64,000 nucleotides of DNA, from positions 32,373,969 to 32,437,968 of the forward strand of contig OW028584.1 in assembly GCA_932294295.1 (NCBI GenBank), written 5' to 3'. Each line of letters begins with the position of its first letter. Within the stretch, counting starts at the first letter, position 1. This document shows positions 1 to 12,783 of the stretch, piece by piece. This stretch comes from Alitta virens. Lineage: Eukaryota; Annelida; Polychaeta; Phyllodocida; Nereididae. Under the pieces are notes generated by a model, which made no database searches, was not told the DNA's origin, and saw only the letters and a program-made list of their open reading frames with translations. A program made the position numbers and the translations under genes.

Positions 1-640
1 ATAAAATTCAGAATGAGGCTGAATGGCAGGTTACATGACCTCACCAACCTTGGTTGCTAAGTAACGTCACCATTTTCCCTCTAGTTCCAGTTCCAGAAAG
101 AAGCTGAATTGGTGGTTAATGAACTGAGGATGGCCAAAAATACATGCTTTGTTTTTTTAAATTGTGTAAGAGATAATAATTTTTCATTACATTTTTATAG
201 TAGAACCTGTGGAGTTCGGAGATAAAAGACTAAAAAGTGACAAAAATCAGACATTGGTTCAGTTCCTGCTTGCCTGAATTGCACAAAATCTTAGAATCCC
301 TGCAACCCCCCCCCCCCCCCCAAAATAAATATTAAAAAAATTATTGTTGTTTGACCGAAAGAAATTTTTTTGTTTATAAATTTTATTCAGAAAAGGACAT
401 TATCTAACGTCTTGTAGAAATCATGGTTCTTTGTCAATTATTTTGTTCAGATATGCTGGCAGAATCTCAAAGTTGGGGTGGCAGAAAACGTACAAATAAG
501 TGACATAAAGTGACAAGAAAAAAAGATATAAATAGAAAAACCTTTGTGTGACATTTAACTGTGCTAACGAAATTTGCTCTTTTAAACTTATTGCGTAAAT
601 CCATTTTATGTAGACACTAATGGCTCATTTTCTTTACTTC
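1..640. repeat. Left copy of a repeated host unit
   Basis: This segment matches, in the same orientation, 57480-57520 and 58850-59118 plus 62050-62110, and in reverse complement 32405-32990. It contains a run of C at about 307-320; the inverted copy has the matching G run near 32663. It ends where the upstream region of the PAN/LamG gene begins. The three copies show that a block of non-coding sequence plus, in two cases, the following gene has been duplicated in this locus. The unit may itself be an old transposon; I see no coding sequence in it. Confidence 0.75.
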
Positions 641-1452
641 AAGCAAGATGAGCTATACTGTATATGTTTATCTGATCAAACTGCATGTGAGGCATTTATT
701 GTACATTGTTACGGTTTTTGCTAGTAGTGTTACTGTATAAAATTTCATTGGGGTAAGTGCATGCATTAGTGTAAGAGTTCAGCCCTAGAAACAGAGGTGT
801 GTGTTAGAGTTCTGCCCTGGAAATGAAAGTGCAACACATGCCCTCCTGCCTGTCAGAAGGACACTTAACAATTTTAATGATGCATATGTGCCATGTGGGA
901 TTTGCTGATAGGTAATAATTTATGTTGCATGGGGGTAAATATTTAATGTTACATTGTAACTTTTTATACATCATTTATGTAGTATTACATTCAATCATGA
1001 TCTGCCCACCAGTAAAGAGATGTTACATCTTTTATTTTATATCATATGTACTTTAATACATTTGTTTATATTAAAGCTTCATTATAAATGATCTTGTATA
1101 TACATTCCTTTCATTTCACCCCAGACCATTCAACACTAACTTATCTGCTTAGTGCCATCATGGAGCCTTCTGATGGCTCCGTGGTCCCAATATCATGTAC
1201 AATGACAGCTGTCTACTGCTAATATTGTTCACTTTGCCAGATATCTATTCTTTTTTTTTTAAAGAATTTTCTTGTTATAGATAGGTAATAATTTATGTTG
1301 CATAGGGGGGAAGTGACTGCAGTCAACAACTGTGTTCATCTTTAAATATCAATAGTTCTTTAATTTGCAGTTATTGTCAGTACGTTGTGGCGCCAATCAC
1401 ATTCCAGTTGCTCATATCCATTGTGGTTCATCATAGTTAACATTGTATCAAC
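641..1452 (+). promoter_or_regulatory. Upstream region of the PAN/LamG gene
   Basis: This stretch is conserved with 62110-63581, upstream of the paralogue, apart from an insertion there. A CCAAT-like box lies at about 1391-1396, roughly 60 bases before the ATG, and is kept in the paralogue near 63522. A 30-base segment (gataggtaataatttatgtt...) is present twice, at about 908 and 1279. No clear TATA box is visible. The role as promoter is inferred from position and conservation only. Confidence 0.4.
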
Positions 1453-4400
1453 ATGGATGGGAATATGTTACTTGTAATAGTAATCATGCATTTATATGCT
1501 TGTTGCAATGCACAAGACTACCTGAAAGATACTCGTTACAGTAGACAAGATAACATAACTGCTTTGACACGACAGATGTTCAGTGGATCAAGAAGCAATA
1601 TAAGATGTGCTGCAAACTGCAATGAACAGACTGACAAACTTTGCTTGGCCTTCAAGAAAACACAAGACATTTGCGAGATGTACACTGTGTGTTCAAATTC
1701 ATCAGGGGCTCACACCACGTTCAAGCCAACTGGAGGGGTCTTGTCTGCCATGGCATCGAATTTCACAGAAGAACTCCTGGAAGGTAAATTTGTTTTTACA
1801 GAACTAACATTTGCAACTTCCTGAGATGGGGGTACTGAGTGGCTCATGAACAGCTGGATTTAGTAGTATTAATTCTGGGTGCATTGGTTACCAGTTACAA
1901 CCCTTTTTCGATATTATTTACGAGCCAAATATCTCCCATCATAGGGTATATATTCATTGCAGCTGATGTGTGATATTCCAGGAACTGAAAGTAACTGGCC
2001 TTGTATGATCAAGCTATCAGTGGAATTCAACCTTGTAAACTTGAGTAATTATTAGATTGTCATTTTTGTAGTTGCTTGCTTGGCTGCTGCATTCAAAATT
2101 CAGGGGTATGGGTAGCTGAAGTTACCAACTGTTGCACTAAAGCTATTGTTTAATTAAGTGGTTATTTGGCTTAGCAGTGAGGGTCAAGGATCTGAAGCCT
2201 TAAATGAAGATGGAGTCCAAAGTAAAGTTCAATGGTTTATTGCATAGTCATATTAAACTGTGTTTCCCACAAAGTCCAAAGAATTACACATTGAAATGTT
2301 CCATGTGAGATCAGCCTTCGGTCAAAAATACATGAATAAAAAGGCAGAACTCTCTGCTGCTGTCTTGCAGAAATTTCCTAGAATTGTTATACTTTTGTGT
2401 AATAGTTTTTATAAATGGTTAAGGGAGCATTAATGAATGAGTGAGCATCTTGTAGGGGAGCATGTATTATAGCCTTATGACACAACGTTTTAACCTGTAA
2501 GATCACACAAAAGACAAGATAATCCCACTTAAAACATAAATATATCAATATATGCAAAAAATAAAGTATTGATCAATATATAATTGCAATTATTAGAGTA
2601 GTTTCACATCTTTATCAGTTATTTACATAGGTTGGCATATTATGTTTTTCAAAAGCTTGATATAAATATTCTGCAGTGTCTCTTATTAGTATGTTTGACA
2701 TGAGCAATTTAAATTTTGTGTTATTTGAGAAATTAACATAATTTGCATCCGTACTAAGCACTTTACTAACTAAAATATTTGAATACCATAAAATCGTCCA
2801 GTTTCTATAGGTAATGGTAAAATTCCATGTCTAAATTTGGCTACTATTGATCTACGACCACGTTTATGAATTAAACATTCAAAAGTTTGATATAAAACCT
2901 TTTGTATGTTTTAAGTAGGGATAGCTAATGAACATGCAAAATTTTAAATTTACCTTAAAAAAAAACAATTATTGATAATTTTTTATGCCAATTTAACATA
3001 TCAGACTGTTTTGTGTGTCATAACTTGTAGTGTCTTATTGTATAATTATACTTGTTAGTTAATTGAAGAAAGCTATATTTTTCTGAAATAACACTCTATA
3101 CACTTCATTGTGAGCATGGACTCCAGATGCTGACATCATTGTAATTTTCTACAGTTAGTGTTGGTTTGTGGAAACCCACGAGTCGGCTGTTGGCGGAAGA
3201 ACTCACGAGTGGCCAAGCCTGACATAAGGGTGGTCCAAAAAATGCAAATATTTAAAAGTTCCTTTTCTAACCGACTAAATAGATTCATAATGACCATAAA
3301 ATATTTGAGCAGTCATAGGTAAATATTTACAGGGTTAAATAAATTTTCATATTTTATTAAATAAAAGCGCTCTTTTGAAATTACATTGTAAACTGCAACT
3401 GCACTCAGCGACATTGCTTTTCGCCAAGACATCGAGATTTGCCACTTGGAATAAAGTGCAATAAACTCTTCTTAGATGGCTGGTGGAGTGATGGAATACT
3501 GTCAGTGTTACCAACTTGTGCAATGTGCATGATCATGTTTTAGGGGGGTGGCGAATATCGATGTCGTGGCGAATTCAATGTCTTCAAGTGTAATTCTTCT
3601 CATCTTATTATGTCCTCAAAATTATAATTCAGTGTGACAGCTTTCTATAACAACATTAGCAAATGGGGCGTTTTGCAAAAATACAACCCTATTAGTAGGA
3701 TGTTTTGGCCTGTCTCGAATTGGATATGGTGACCTAAAATACATTAAAAATATGAGGAAAATTATTAGTAAGGTAACAAATGTAATGTTGTGACACTCAA
3801 GTCATGATCTCGGGGATAGACGTAAGGTTTGAAGAATTAATTACAGTGTACAATGTTAAAAACAATGAAATTCAATAGTGTTTTAATTAATACAAGAAGT
3901 ATTTATACAGACCCTTTGAGCAACCTCTAAATATTTACCTACAGACTGAAATTTTGCACAAATTAGTTTTTGGTCACTTGGAAACTTCCTAGAGGGTCAG
4001 AGCAAATAATTCCAAAATGTGTGCTATTTGGATCACCCTACCCTGACATCACTGTTCATTGTTTGATTTTTAGGTTTATTCATTCACGTTCCAATGGATT
4101 TAATCACTGGCGGTATTACCCCAGCCAAGGGAATTACTGCATCTGTGCTAGGAAATCCAGGTACGAATATTTATTATCTCCATAATCTCGAAGTGTCTAC
4201 TTTTAGCAAAATAAAAAAACCAACCTTGTTTAGCATAAAAGTACTGTATCGTTAAGTTAGGAAATTTCACATATTAAGTGATCATGGAATTGAAAAAAAG
4301 CACTGGCAACAATAAAAAAAAAATTCTGCTGACAGTGAATTACAAGCAGTGGAATTAATGAAACTACATGATCAGTGTGTTTTTTTTCACTCTTAAAATC

Positions 4401-6735
4401 CACTATACGTGCTCACTCGTAACTCTTTTAATCATGCATAAATTCTTTTCACAAGCATACTTGAGGTAATCCTAGATCGCTTGCAGGACATTTGTCAAAC
4501 GCTCCCCGAATGTCCGTCAAATGCACCCTGAATGTCCGTCAAACGCTCGTTGATTGCCCATTGCCAAGCATCCGTGAGGCATCTGTGAGGCCCCCTTAGA
4601 TTGCTCCGGATTGCTAGTAGATTGCACTTAGATCGCCCATGCGAGTGGTTCAAGGATTGCCAAGGACGGCGACGCCGGGTGGGCGACGGACGTTTGCAGA
4701 ACGGTTTATGAGCATGCTACGCCTAATAGGTATAAACAATTTTTGCCCTCTCCACATATGGTCACGGAAAATTTAGTGCTATCAGAGCCATTCTACGGAT
4801 TAGCAACAGTATCCTTGAAATGCTCAACGAGTGAATCACGTATAAACAAGGATGAGCAAGAGTAAAAATATTTTTTTATACATGGTCATACATAGGTCGT
4901 ATACGTGACAGTGTGAACACCCCTTTAAAGCAAGTGCAAGAATAATATGACTACACGATTGGTATTGAATGATGGACTTTGGAGAGGTGCCACTGGGTAG
5001 AGTGTGACATGGGGAACAGTGAGACAAACCCCTAATTTCAACACAGTGAAGGTTATAACACTATCCTTTAGGGATTTATGCCATCACTACATAAACACCT
5101 GGAAAAGTAATTTTTTTCACTCATGATTTTTCAACCTTATTCTCCAGTATTTAGAGATAATGGAGATCATAAACAGTGCTGTAGCCATGTGGACCTCAGA
5201 AGGACACAAGTTCATAGTAAAGCATGGGAAAGCGTGAATGTGGCAGAGTGAGGGATGTTACAGCTGGTTGTCGGTTGCATGACATGTGAATAGGTGGTAC
5301 CTTGTACCCAGTGTCTATGCCAGGCCAGGTGAATGACCTCAGCTATGGGTTATATGCATGTCATCATGTGGACTTTAAGGCTTACAATCTCATCATTAAA
5401 TCTTACTCTAACTGCTGGTAAAGTAACATGCTCAGCTTCAATGGACAATAAAAGGAACTTACCTAAAACAAGGGTATATTCGGAGAAATTTTGGATTATT
5501 TTTTTTACCATATAGCTTTACCTCTCAGCTTGTCCCACAGTATCCCACCAGTGGGGAACAATGAAACTACTGACTGGCATTGATATTGTGTTGGAAAGTA
5601 TTCACAACTATATAACCTACATCTAAGGTGGGAAGCCAGTTATGCCTTGATCTTAGAATTTTTGTCATGCTTGAAAATGAAAAAGTGTCTCATTGTTCCT
5701 CACTCTCCCCTATACTATTTTGACAACATGTTGTTTCATTAGGCATCAAGATTGGGAAGCAATCATTCTACAATAAATGGCTATATAGTCTTGCATTTTG
5801 TGTTGCTATTTAGTAATCCTTGGATATAACCTTATGAAGGGCTTAATTTTGCAATATTTCATCATGGCAGCAAATTATATTTAATATTGTACCAAGAGAA
5901 AACCGTGCTGGAAACAGATAGTGAAGTCTTATTTCCGTTACTGTTCTGCTTTGGGTCATTGACTTGCATACCATAGTCTTCTTGTAGGATATCTGATTTC
6001 ATAGGTATTGGTAGATTTAAATATGGAACACAATTTTAAGGCCGCAAATATTCATCCATTTTCCATCTACTAGCAATGCTGGCATTACTTTTGAAATTTA
6101 GTTAGAGGTCTGACTGGACGGATAAAATTAAGCAAATGTTGAAAAAGAGTTTAATACAGTTTCACTAAGAATATTTCCTTTCTTACACAGGTCCAAATAT
6201 TCAGCCAGGGAAATATGGGAATGCAATCTTCACACCAAACACAGGCACTTATGATGACAATGCAATCAACTTTGGTAACCAAGAAAACCAATGTTTGGGA
6301 AATTTGGACCTCTGTAGGAATGGATTGACACTTTCAGTCTGGTTCAAGGCACCAACCCAGAATCATGACTGGCCACATCTGATCACTTTGGCTCCATTTG
6401 ATGCTTTCTTTGAAAGAAAAACTACTGGGTTGTATTGCACTGTAAGAGTATATTATGCAACTCACGTGCACTATTATAAAATCCCTTTCAAAATTTCCCT
6501 GGATGAATGGCACACTCTTGGCCTCACCTACAGTCAAACTTCAGAGACTGAAATCTACTATGATGGTTGTAAGCTGTACATAAAACCCATCTTAATCCTT
6601 ACAACACGTAGTGTCTATCCCTTTGAACTAGGATGCAGCATTGGCAGTAATTGTGCAAGGATGTTCTATGATGATTTGCGAGTCTGGAACGTGAGAAAAA
6701 GCAATTACTTCATGTGGCAGTTGTGGTTAATGTGA
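1453..6735 (+). CDS. Secreted PAN-like/LamG-like domain protein, three exons
   Basis: I read three exons: 1453-1783, 4074-4160 and 6191-6735, all with GT-AG borders and all joins in phase 1. Together they give 963 bases, 320 residues plus stop. Residues 1-20 form a signal peptide (MDGNMLLVIV then a hydrophobic stretch ending in CCNA). Next comes a cysteine-rich block with the spacing of a PAN/Apple-like module (RCAANC, LCLAF, ICEMYTVC), then a symmetric 29-residue exon that looks like the first strand of a concanavalin/LamG fold, then the LamG body with LSVWFKAP, DEWHTLGLTY and YDDLRVWNVR. The product is probably an extracellular lectin-like or adhesion protein; its ligand is unknown. A paralogue starts at 63582. 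The C-terminus is short after the last LamG strand, so a further exon cannot be excluded. Exon 1 and the last exon read on without splicing give only short tails, which supports the splice model. Confidence 0.75.
1784..4073 (+). other. Intron 1 of the PAN/LamG gene
   Basis: The donor is GTAAAT directly after the phase-1 G at 1783 and the acceptor is TTTTTAG before 4074. The interior is AT-rich. Around 3171-3230 it holds a short segment with two CACGAGT motifs in opposite contexts; similar motifs recur at 30229-30305. I see no coding sequence or recognisable transposon in it. Confidence 0.7.
4161..6190 (+). other. Intron 2 of the PAN/LamG gene with a GC-richer repeat patch
   Basis: The donor is GTACGA after 4160 and the acceptor is TTACACAG before 6191. 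Between about 4490 and 4690 the composition rises in GC and short motifs such as gaatgtccgtcaaa recur; this patch is unlike the rest of the intron and may be a degraded insertion. The remainder has no gene I can recognise. Confidence 0.6.
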
Positions 6736-8165
6736 AGACAAAGTTTGTTCCTGACTAAAGTTGTAAAAGAGTTTGTCTGCAAACTGCAATGACACTTAAA
6801 ATTCAAGAGGTCATCTGACGGGGTTCACTGAGGGCTGAATTGTTTGTTTTTGCTATGATTGTATTCATAACTTGCACAATGTGGCTTTTGACACATTCAT
6901 TTGTGGTGTACTTTAATTTTAGTAATTACCAATGAAATACAATGGAAAATTGCAGTTATCCTTCACTGTTCATTTTATATATTGCAATTAATTAAAAGCG
7001 CAATATTAAGAATTTACCTGACACAGAAGTACTACAGCAAGTTGCGTACATCACAAAGTTCACAAGAATATTCATAAAAGCAACAAAAATATTTTCTGTT
7101 TCATTTATTATTGTATCCTTCTGAACAACAGTAAGTACAAACCATGCATATGTTTTAAGCACAAAGAATGTTTTTACTTATATGAATAAGCTAAATAAAT
7201 AACTTTAACACAACTCTGTAATGTAATAAAATGATGTCAGCCATGAAGGCCTACAGACAATAATCTTGTCATGCAGAAAATCATTTTGTGTCATACTACA
7301 TTGAAAATTCATAAAATAAATCTGGCATAAAGTCTTTCACAAATGTATACATAAAAATAGCAGTGCAATACACTGACATTTCTGAGAGAAATTTGAGATC
7401 ATCAATGAGAATATCTGATGAAGAATTATAACTTACAGATTTATGACCCCATACTTCTAGGTAAAGACAAAAGTAATTGGTTATCTGTGTTCTATATTAT
7501 ATAGTCACGGTCAATGAAGAATGAAATAATCAATTATACTTTATTGATATAGATGACAATATACATGAATGTACTAACATTCATTCATAAATATTACATT
7601 AATAGCTGACCAAAGAGGTTAATATTGAAGTAGATTATTCTAGCCAATATACATAAAAAAAAAAACAGGTAAAACATTAATTATTATCAAAAACCAATCA
7701 AGAGACCAATCAATTGCTGGTAGATAAAAGCTGATGAAAATTTATGTTAATATAGTGCATTTCATAGCAACAGAACCTCTGTTTTCCAGTTCTTTTAGAA
7801 AAGTAATAATTGCCTTTTGAGTTCAAATGATGATGCGACTGATGGAATCCAATTTTCTGAAAGGTCAAAAGAATTTTGTAAAATTGCATAAATTCCAGTT
7901 TCTCAGTTTGTCGATGTCTAGATTCCGCAGTGTGTAAATTTTTGAGCCGTAGTCGATAGTTCTGTTGGGTTACACATATCACTGTTACTAGTAAGGGTTA
8001 GGGTTCACATCTATGCTTGGTATGGGATGCGAAATAGACAATAACGAGTGTCCAACTGTCCATTGTGCAGAGCCCTGTGTTGGCCACTGGAGTTGGTCTT
8101 CACCCAGTGTTACCACCTCACCATGAGGAGGCCCAGAAGTAATAGTAGTATCCCGAATAGGAGGG
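6736..8165. other. Intergenic DNA without recognised gene
   Basis: AT-rich sequence after the LamG stop. Polyadenylation-like AATAAA motifs occur in it (for example near 7196 and 7316). I see no open frame longer than about 90 codons and no structure I can name. Confidence 0.5.
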
Positions 8166-8627
8166 AGTTACAGTGATATATGTAAGAGTGAAGAATATTC
8201 ATGTTTTAAGGAGTAAAATTTGTGCATGATGAGTCATCAGTGACACATATCCCTATATTTTTTATTGCAAATTTGTATGCTGTATGATGACTCATGATAG
8301 GCAGCATGTCTGAAGATGTAAGCTGAGAGGTGTGCTGTTGCAAATCGAAGGCTCATCCCAGTACTTGATCAGCTGAGTGAAAGTCCCAGATTCACTGATC
8401 CATATCATCAATGGGCAGATCAGCCTGCCTTCTGGTGTAAAAAAGCCAGACAGGCCATATGACAGCGGTTCTGGCCCAGGATGAGTCATCATCTTGACTA
8501 TGACTTGATGGGATAACAGTTATGAGTCCCCAAGGTAACATGGGACATACAGGAACATGACCCATCATGCCACTTTTCAGTTACCAAAAAAGCAAAAGTC
8601 TTCACTCTTAAACATATCACTGTAACT
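8166..8627. mobile_element. MITE-like element with imperfect terminal inverted repeats
   Basis: The left end reads agttacagtgatata and the right end is its near-complement ending atatcactgtaact. Over about 27 bases the ends match with a small gap. The 460-base interior has no coding frame and contains partial internal inversions around tgactcat. A short non-coding DNA with such ends fits a non-autonomous DNA transposon. The superfamily is not clear and I cannot fix a target-site duplication. Confidence 0.5.
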
Positions 8628-9421
8628 AACATTTTTGTTGGTTATATATCGACGTTAGTTATCTCACGACTATGAGGGTATAACTAACTTATACTCCACC
8701 AGACAAATTTACTAATTTGTTTGACTGTTTGTTTCGTTTTACTGCTTTTCAGTCCGGGCCACTTATGATGGACCTCAGCTGGAACAAGGGCTTGATGTTT
8801 AGTAGAGCATTCACTTTAACACCAAATCAATCCTTTGCAGCATGACGCCTTCAAAGGTCACTTGATGAGGTCCATTAGTACAATTGGCCCATTGGTCTTT
8901 ATTGCCCCAGCATAGACACTGAGTACAAAGCACATTCAAAATGTCTCAGTTGACTGGCTGCGATATATGATGCACTCTATTTCATAAGAACATCTCCCTT
9001 GTTTGCTTAATCGGACTGAACTAATTTCTAAACTAACATATTAGTCCCTCCCTTTTTTAGGGGGGGGGGGAACCCCTGCTTGGTATAGATAGACCTCCTC
9101 AATCCTACATAGTCACTTGTATCACATAGCCAGAATCCCAACATGGAGGTGGGGAGGACCCAAGAATCAACTATCAACTAGAGAACCCCGGCCCTAACCA
9201 AATGGAATCTGTCAGGTCAAAATATTTACCTTGGAGGTGTGACAAGCTAGAGAATACAGTGAGACCCCTTCCCCTAGGGGGGATATGGGTTCTCTCTGAA
9301 GTAAGACTCGCAGGACCTACACTGTGTAAAACAGTGACTCATATAGTCACCAATGTAGCCTTGTTTGCTCTTAATCAGACTGAACTAATTTCTAAACAAA
9401 CATAATTAGTCCCTCCCTTTG
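8628..9421. repeat. Spacer with a 60-base direct repeat
   Basis: A segment of about 60 bases, with actgaactaatttctaaac as its core, occurs at 8998-9056 and again at 9360-9420, flanking about 300 bases. Element C is inserted just after the second copy. A G run lies at 9061-9070. No gene is recognised. Confidence 0.55.
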
Positions 9422-9425
9422 TTAG

Positions 9426-9781
9426 TGTTCAGGGAAAATATGATGCTTGAACACCAATTGCGTTGGCCAATTTTATTGTCGATAAAAACCCCTTTGAAGG
9501 GGCTTTTATATAAATTAACCAATGTGGTAACCATATGGCTAGGGTGACCAACCAAACTTCAACAGGCAAACAGGCCTAAATACCGAAGTGGTCAATTCTG
9601 TCAGCATTCCAAGTAGTTGCTTTGGAGTGCAACTGTGGAGTGTATGAAATTGCTCTCCAGCTAATTCAACTTGAATGGAGGGATTCAGCCCTCTGGTGGC
9701 AAAATGAATTACTCTGGTCAGCTTTGAGGTGCTGACCTCTGGTGGTATTATAAATGAATAGCCCTGAATAGCTGTGCTACA
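9426..9781 (-). repeat. Element C 3' LTR
   Basis: In plus-strand reading it runs TGTTCAGGG...GTGCTACA. On the minus strand it has a TATA-like box (complement of 503-514 in the 9000s) and about 30 bases further an AATAAA signal (complement of 9472-9477). A perfect 14-base hairpin sequence, CCCCTTTGAAGGGG, lies between them at 9489-9502. This gives a very compact R region. Confidence 0.85.
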
Positions 9782-9841
9782 CAGCCCCTGGTTAGGAAAA
9801 AACCCCGTCCTGGTTGCTATACACATGAAATAACAACAGCT

Positions 9842-10375
9842 TTACACAATTGACTCATGTGAAGTGCAGTTATATGCATGCAAAACAGACGGCAGATATT
9901 CTTTCCATTTGGATTTCTTATCTTCTGACAAGGTTCCTAACATTTTCAACAACGTCTGGTTAAATCTTTCACATGCTCCATTTCCCATTGCATGATAAGG
10001 GGTAGTCCTAGACTTGCTCATACCTGTCAGATGACATAGCTCTTTTATGACCTTACTCTCAAAATTTCTTCCTTGGTCACTGTGAATCCTTTTGGGGACA
10101 CCATACACAGTGATAAAATTGTTGTACAATGCCCGGGCAGTGGTTACGGCACATTAATTTTTGGTTGGTACAGCACGAGCAAATTCAGTGAAATGGTCTG
10201 TGATTACCAACACGTGTTCATACCCTGCTGAAGGCTCAATCAGAAGGTAGTCCATACACACCAGTTCTAATGGCTGAGATGTTACGATAGGAGTGAGAGG
10301 TGCAGTAACATTCCTAGCCTTCCTGCATACACATCTGCAACATTTCCCGACCATTTCTTCCACATCTCTTGACAT
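9842..10375 (-). pseudogene. Element C integrase core, C-terminally truncated
   Basis: The zinc-binding cysteines CCRCVCRK, the first catalytic aspartate in CMDYLLIEP, the second in HSDQGRNFES and the glutamate in GACERFNQTL are present. An in-frame TAA near 10154 breaks the frame. It ends at YNCTSHESIV, about 60 bases before the LTR, so the integrase C-terminal domain is missing. Confidence 0.85.
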
Positions 10376-10407
10376 GGACGGCCAGTAGCATCTCTGTCTG
10401 TGAAGGT

Positions 10408-11221
10408 TTAAGGTTTTGTCACAGCCGGGATGCCCATTGCAATGTCATGATGCAAACACTCGAACACTCGCCTTCTGTAACTAAAAGGAATGACACATTG
10501 AAGCACTTCGTGATCATCATATTGAACCTTCCTGTACAAAACACCATCTCTGACACACAGCTTGTCCTTTTGCTGTAATAACTTCCTCACTTCTGCAGGT
10601 TCAGATTTTCGCCGTTGAATGGAAATTTTCACTGTACCCTCAATACAAGATTTGACTCTGCTTAACAAAGCATCATCATCTTGACAGGCACCTACATTTC
10701 CATTAAACACATTAGTTGACATTTTGCTTCCGGCCATATCGCTCTCAAAACCGGCTGCCAGAGGTAAGCTTTGGCACCAACCTTCCATGGTCAATGCTGC
10801 ATCGCATATGGCATTGGTAACATCGTTGTCTAGCCTAGACAATGCGTCCGCATCTTTGTTTCGTACCCCGGGTTTGTGATGGAGTGAGAAATCATATGAT
10901 GACAACTGAGCCAACCACTGGTGACCTGTGGCGTCGAGTTTAGCAGTGGTTAGAACATAGGTCAGTGGATTCGAGTCCGTATACACCTCGCACTTGTTCA
11001 TGTAAAGGTAATCATGGAACTTGTCCACTATGGCCCACTTTAATGCTAAGAATACTTTTGTGGGCAGGGTAATTCTTTTCAGCTGCGTTCAGCCCTCTAC
11101 TTGCGTATGCAATCACTCTGAGCTTATTGTCCTGCTTCTGACAGAGTACACCTCCTAAACCAGTACTGGATGCATCAATATGCAAAAGAAATGATTTACT
11201 GTAATCGGCATAGGCTAGCAC
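10408..11221 (-). pseudogene. Element C RNase H and integrase zinc-finger region
   Basis: Two overlapping frames carry it. The first has LLHIDASSTGLGGVLCQ, the RNase H start. The second has VYTDSNPLTYVL and the connection domain ending in DADALSRL, followed by the upstream part of the integrase with CVIPFSYRRRVFECLHHD. Frameshifts lie near 11020 and before 11233. Confidence 0.8.
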
Positions 11222-11232
11222 AGGTGCTGTAG

Positions 11233-12105
11233 TTAACGTATCTTTAATGCTATGAAAGCTTCATCGACTGGTTTAGACCATATAATGTTGCCTTTCTTGT
11301 CTGCAGTTTTTAGAAGGTCTTGCAGTGGCTTCGCAATTGAGGTGAAACCTTTCACATACCTTCTGTAGAAGCTGGCAAAACCAAGAAACGATGACAAAGC
11401 TTTTGCATTGCACGGCACATTCCACTCTTTGACCTTTGCAATCTTCTCAGGATCCGTGCTGATACCCTCTGCACTGACTACATGACCCAAATACTGACAA
11501 TGAGATTTCAAAAATTCGCATTTAGAAGGTTTCAGCTTCAATCCGCAATCCCTAAGCCTTTGGAAAACATTCTTTAGGCAATTGACATGGCTTTCAAAGG
11601 TTGGGGAGTACACCAAAATGTTGTCAAGAAATACGACACATTCTTTCAAGTGTGCATTACCAAGACATTGTTGCATTAGACACTAGAACGTTGCCGTGGC
11701 GTTCACGGTTCCCATAGGCATAGAATTCCATTCGAAGAAGCCAAGCAGACCTGCAGTGAAGGCTGTGCGCTTCTTATGGTCCCCACACATGGGAATCTGG
11801 TAGTACCCCGATCTCAGATCTAATTTGGAGAAATACTGTGCTCCTATGAGAGTGTCCATTGTTTCGTCCAACCTCGGCAAACTAACGTTCAAGGTCCAAT
11901 AGTCTATGCACAGCCTAATGCTGGAATCCTTCTTACGCACCAGAACTAGCGGGAAACTCCATGGACTCTTAGATGGACGAATAATACCAGCCGCTATCAG
12001 TTTATCTAAATGCTGTCTGACTTCATCAACTATACTGGGTGAAATTCTGCGATGTCTCATCTTTATTGGCTTATCATCGGTCACATCGATCCTATGTTCT
12101 ACCAA
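11233..12105 (-). pseudogene. Element C reverse transcriptase remnant
   Basis: The finger and palm regions are clear: HRRISPSIVDEVRQHLDKL, SPWSFPLVLVRKKD, FSKLDLRSGYYQI, then YLGHVVSAEGI and the thumb. One in-frame TAG at 11683-11685 splits the frame. The active-site box reads FLDN where the family has YLDD or FLDD, so the second catalytic aspartate is lost. The copy cannot encode a working polymerase. Confidence 0.85.
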
Positions 12106-12106
12106 A

Positions 12107-12630
12107 TCAGTTATGCCTGGCAGTGTAGAAATTTTCTAATAGCATTTCACTAGGCAAGATATTTCCAAAAACCACATTAAACTTTTGTACCACATTTTTT
12201 GAACACACATTGACACCCAAATTGAGCAATACAGCTGAAGAAGTTGCTCTCAAAGAATGTCTTATACATTGCATAACAATATTGTCATTGTAACCTTCCC
12301 TAGTCAAACAAGTTACTTCATGTTTCCATTGATCGTACGAAATGTCACCTTTCCCGAGAGGCTCATCCCCTGAGAATGTACGAAGTTTGGGCAACTGACC
12401 ATGAGGCAACCGGTCTTTAGAATCATTCATGACTGCTTGACTATCTGGATCTACAGTACTTGCCTCTGCACCAGGTTCAGATTTTGGCTCATCACTGACA
12501 GGGGCTACGTTTGTTTTGATGAGGACGAACAATTTTGCTTATCACCATCATCAAGCTTATCTATGATCGCACTGAAATCCTCATCTCGCTCTAACAGTGC
12601 AATCTTATCTTCAAAATTAATGGCGGCCAT
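12107..12630 (-). pseudogene. Element C gag remnant, PNMA/ARC-like
   Basis: The N-terminal segment starts MAAINFEDKIALLERDED at 12630 and changes frame near 12520. The following stretch contains LPKLRTFSG, YDQWKHEVTCL and LLENFYTARHN, the pattern of the capsid N-lobe in PNMA/ARC-type gag of some Ty3/gypsy elements. It stops inside the capsid: the C-lobe and the zinc knuckle are absent, and the next codons belong to reverse transcriptase. The deletion join is near 12106. Confidence 0.65.
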
Positions 12631-12783
12631 TGCAACCACTAAACAGCTACTGATAAAACACACAGAGTAATTTAAAATGCATGAAAGTAACCATAAAATC
12701 GCTAAACTGATCACTAAAACAAAGAATTTGAAAGTGAGAATTCCAAAACTCAACTGGAACTCCAAGTGTTTAAACATACACAA

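Noticed and set aside
307..320. C run and its G-run counterpart near 32663 as a G-quadruplex site
   Set aside because: Single homopolymer runs, prone to sequencing error, without the four-run pattern; kept only as part of the duplicated unit.
7990..8005. gttagggttagggtt-like telomeric motif
   Set aside because: Only about two units of TTAGGG; far too short for an interstitial telomere tract.
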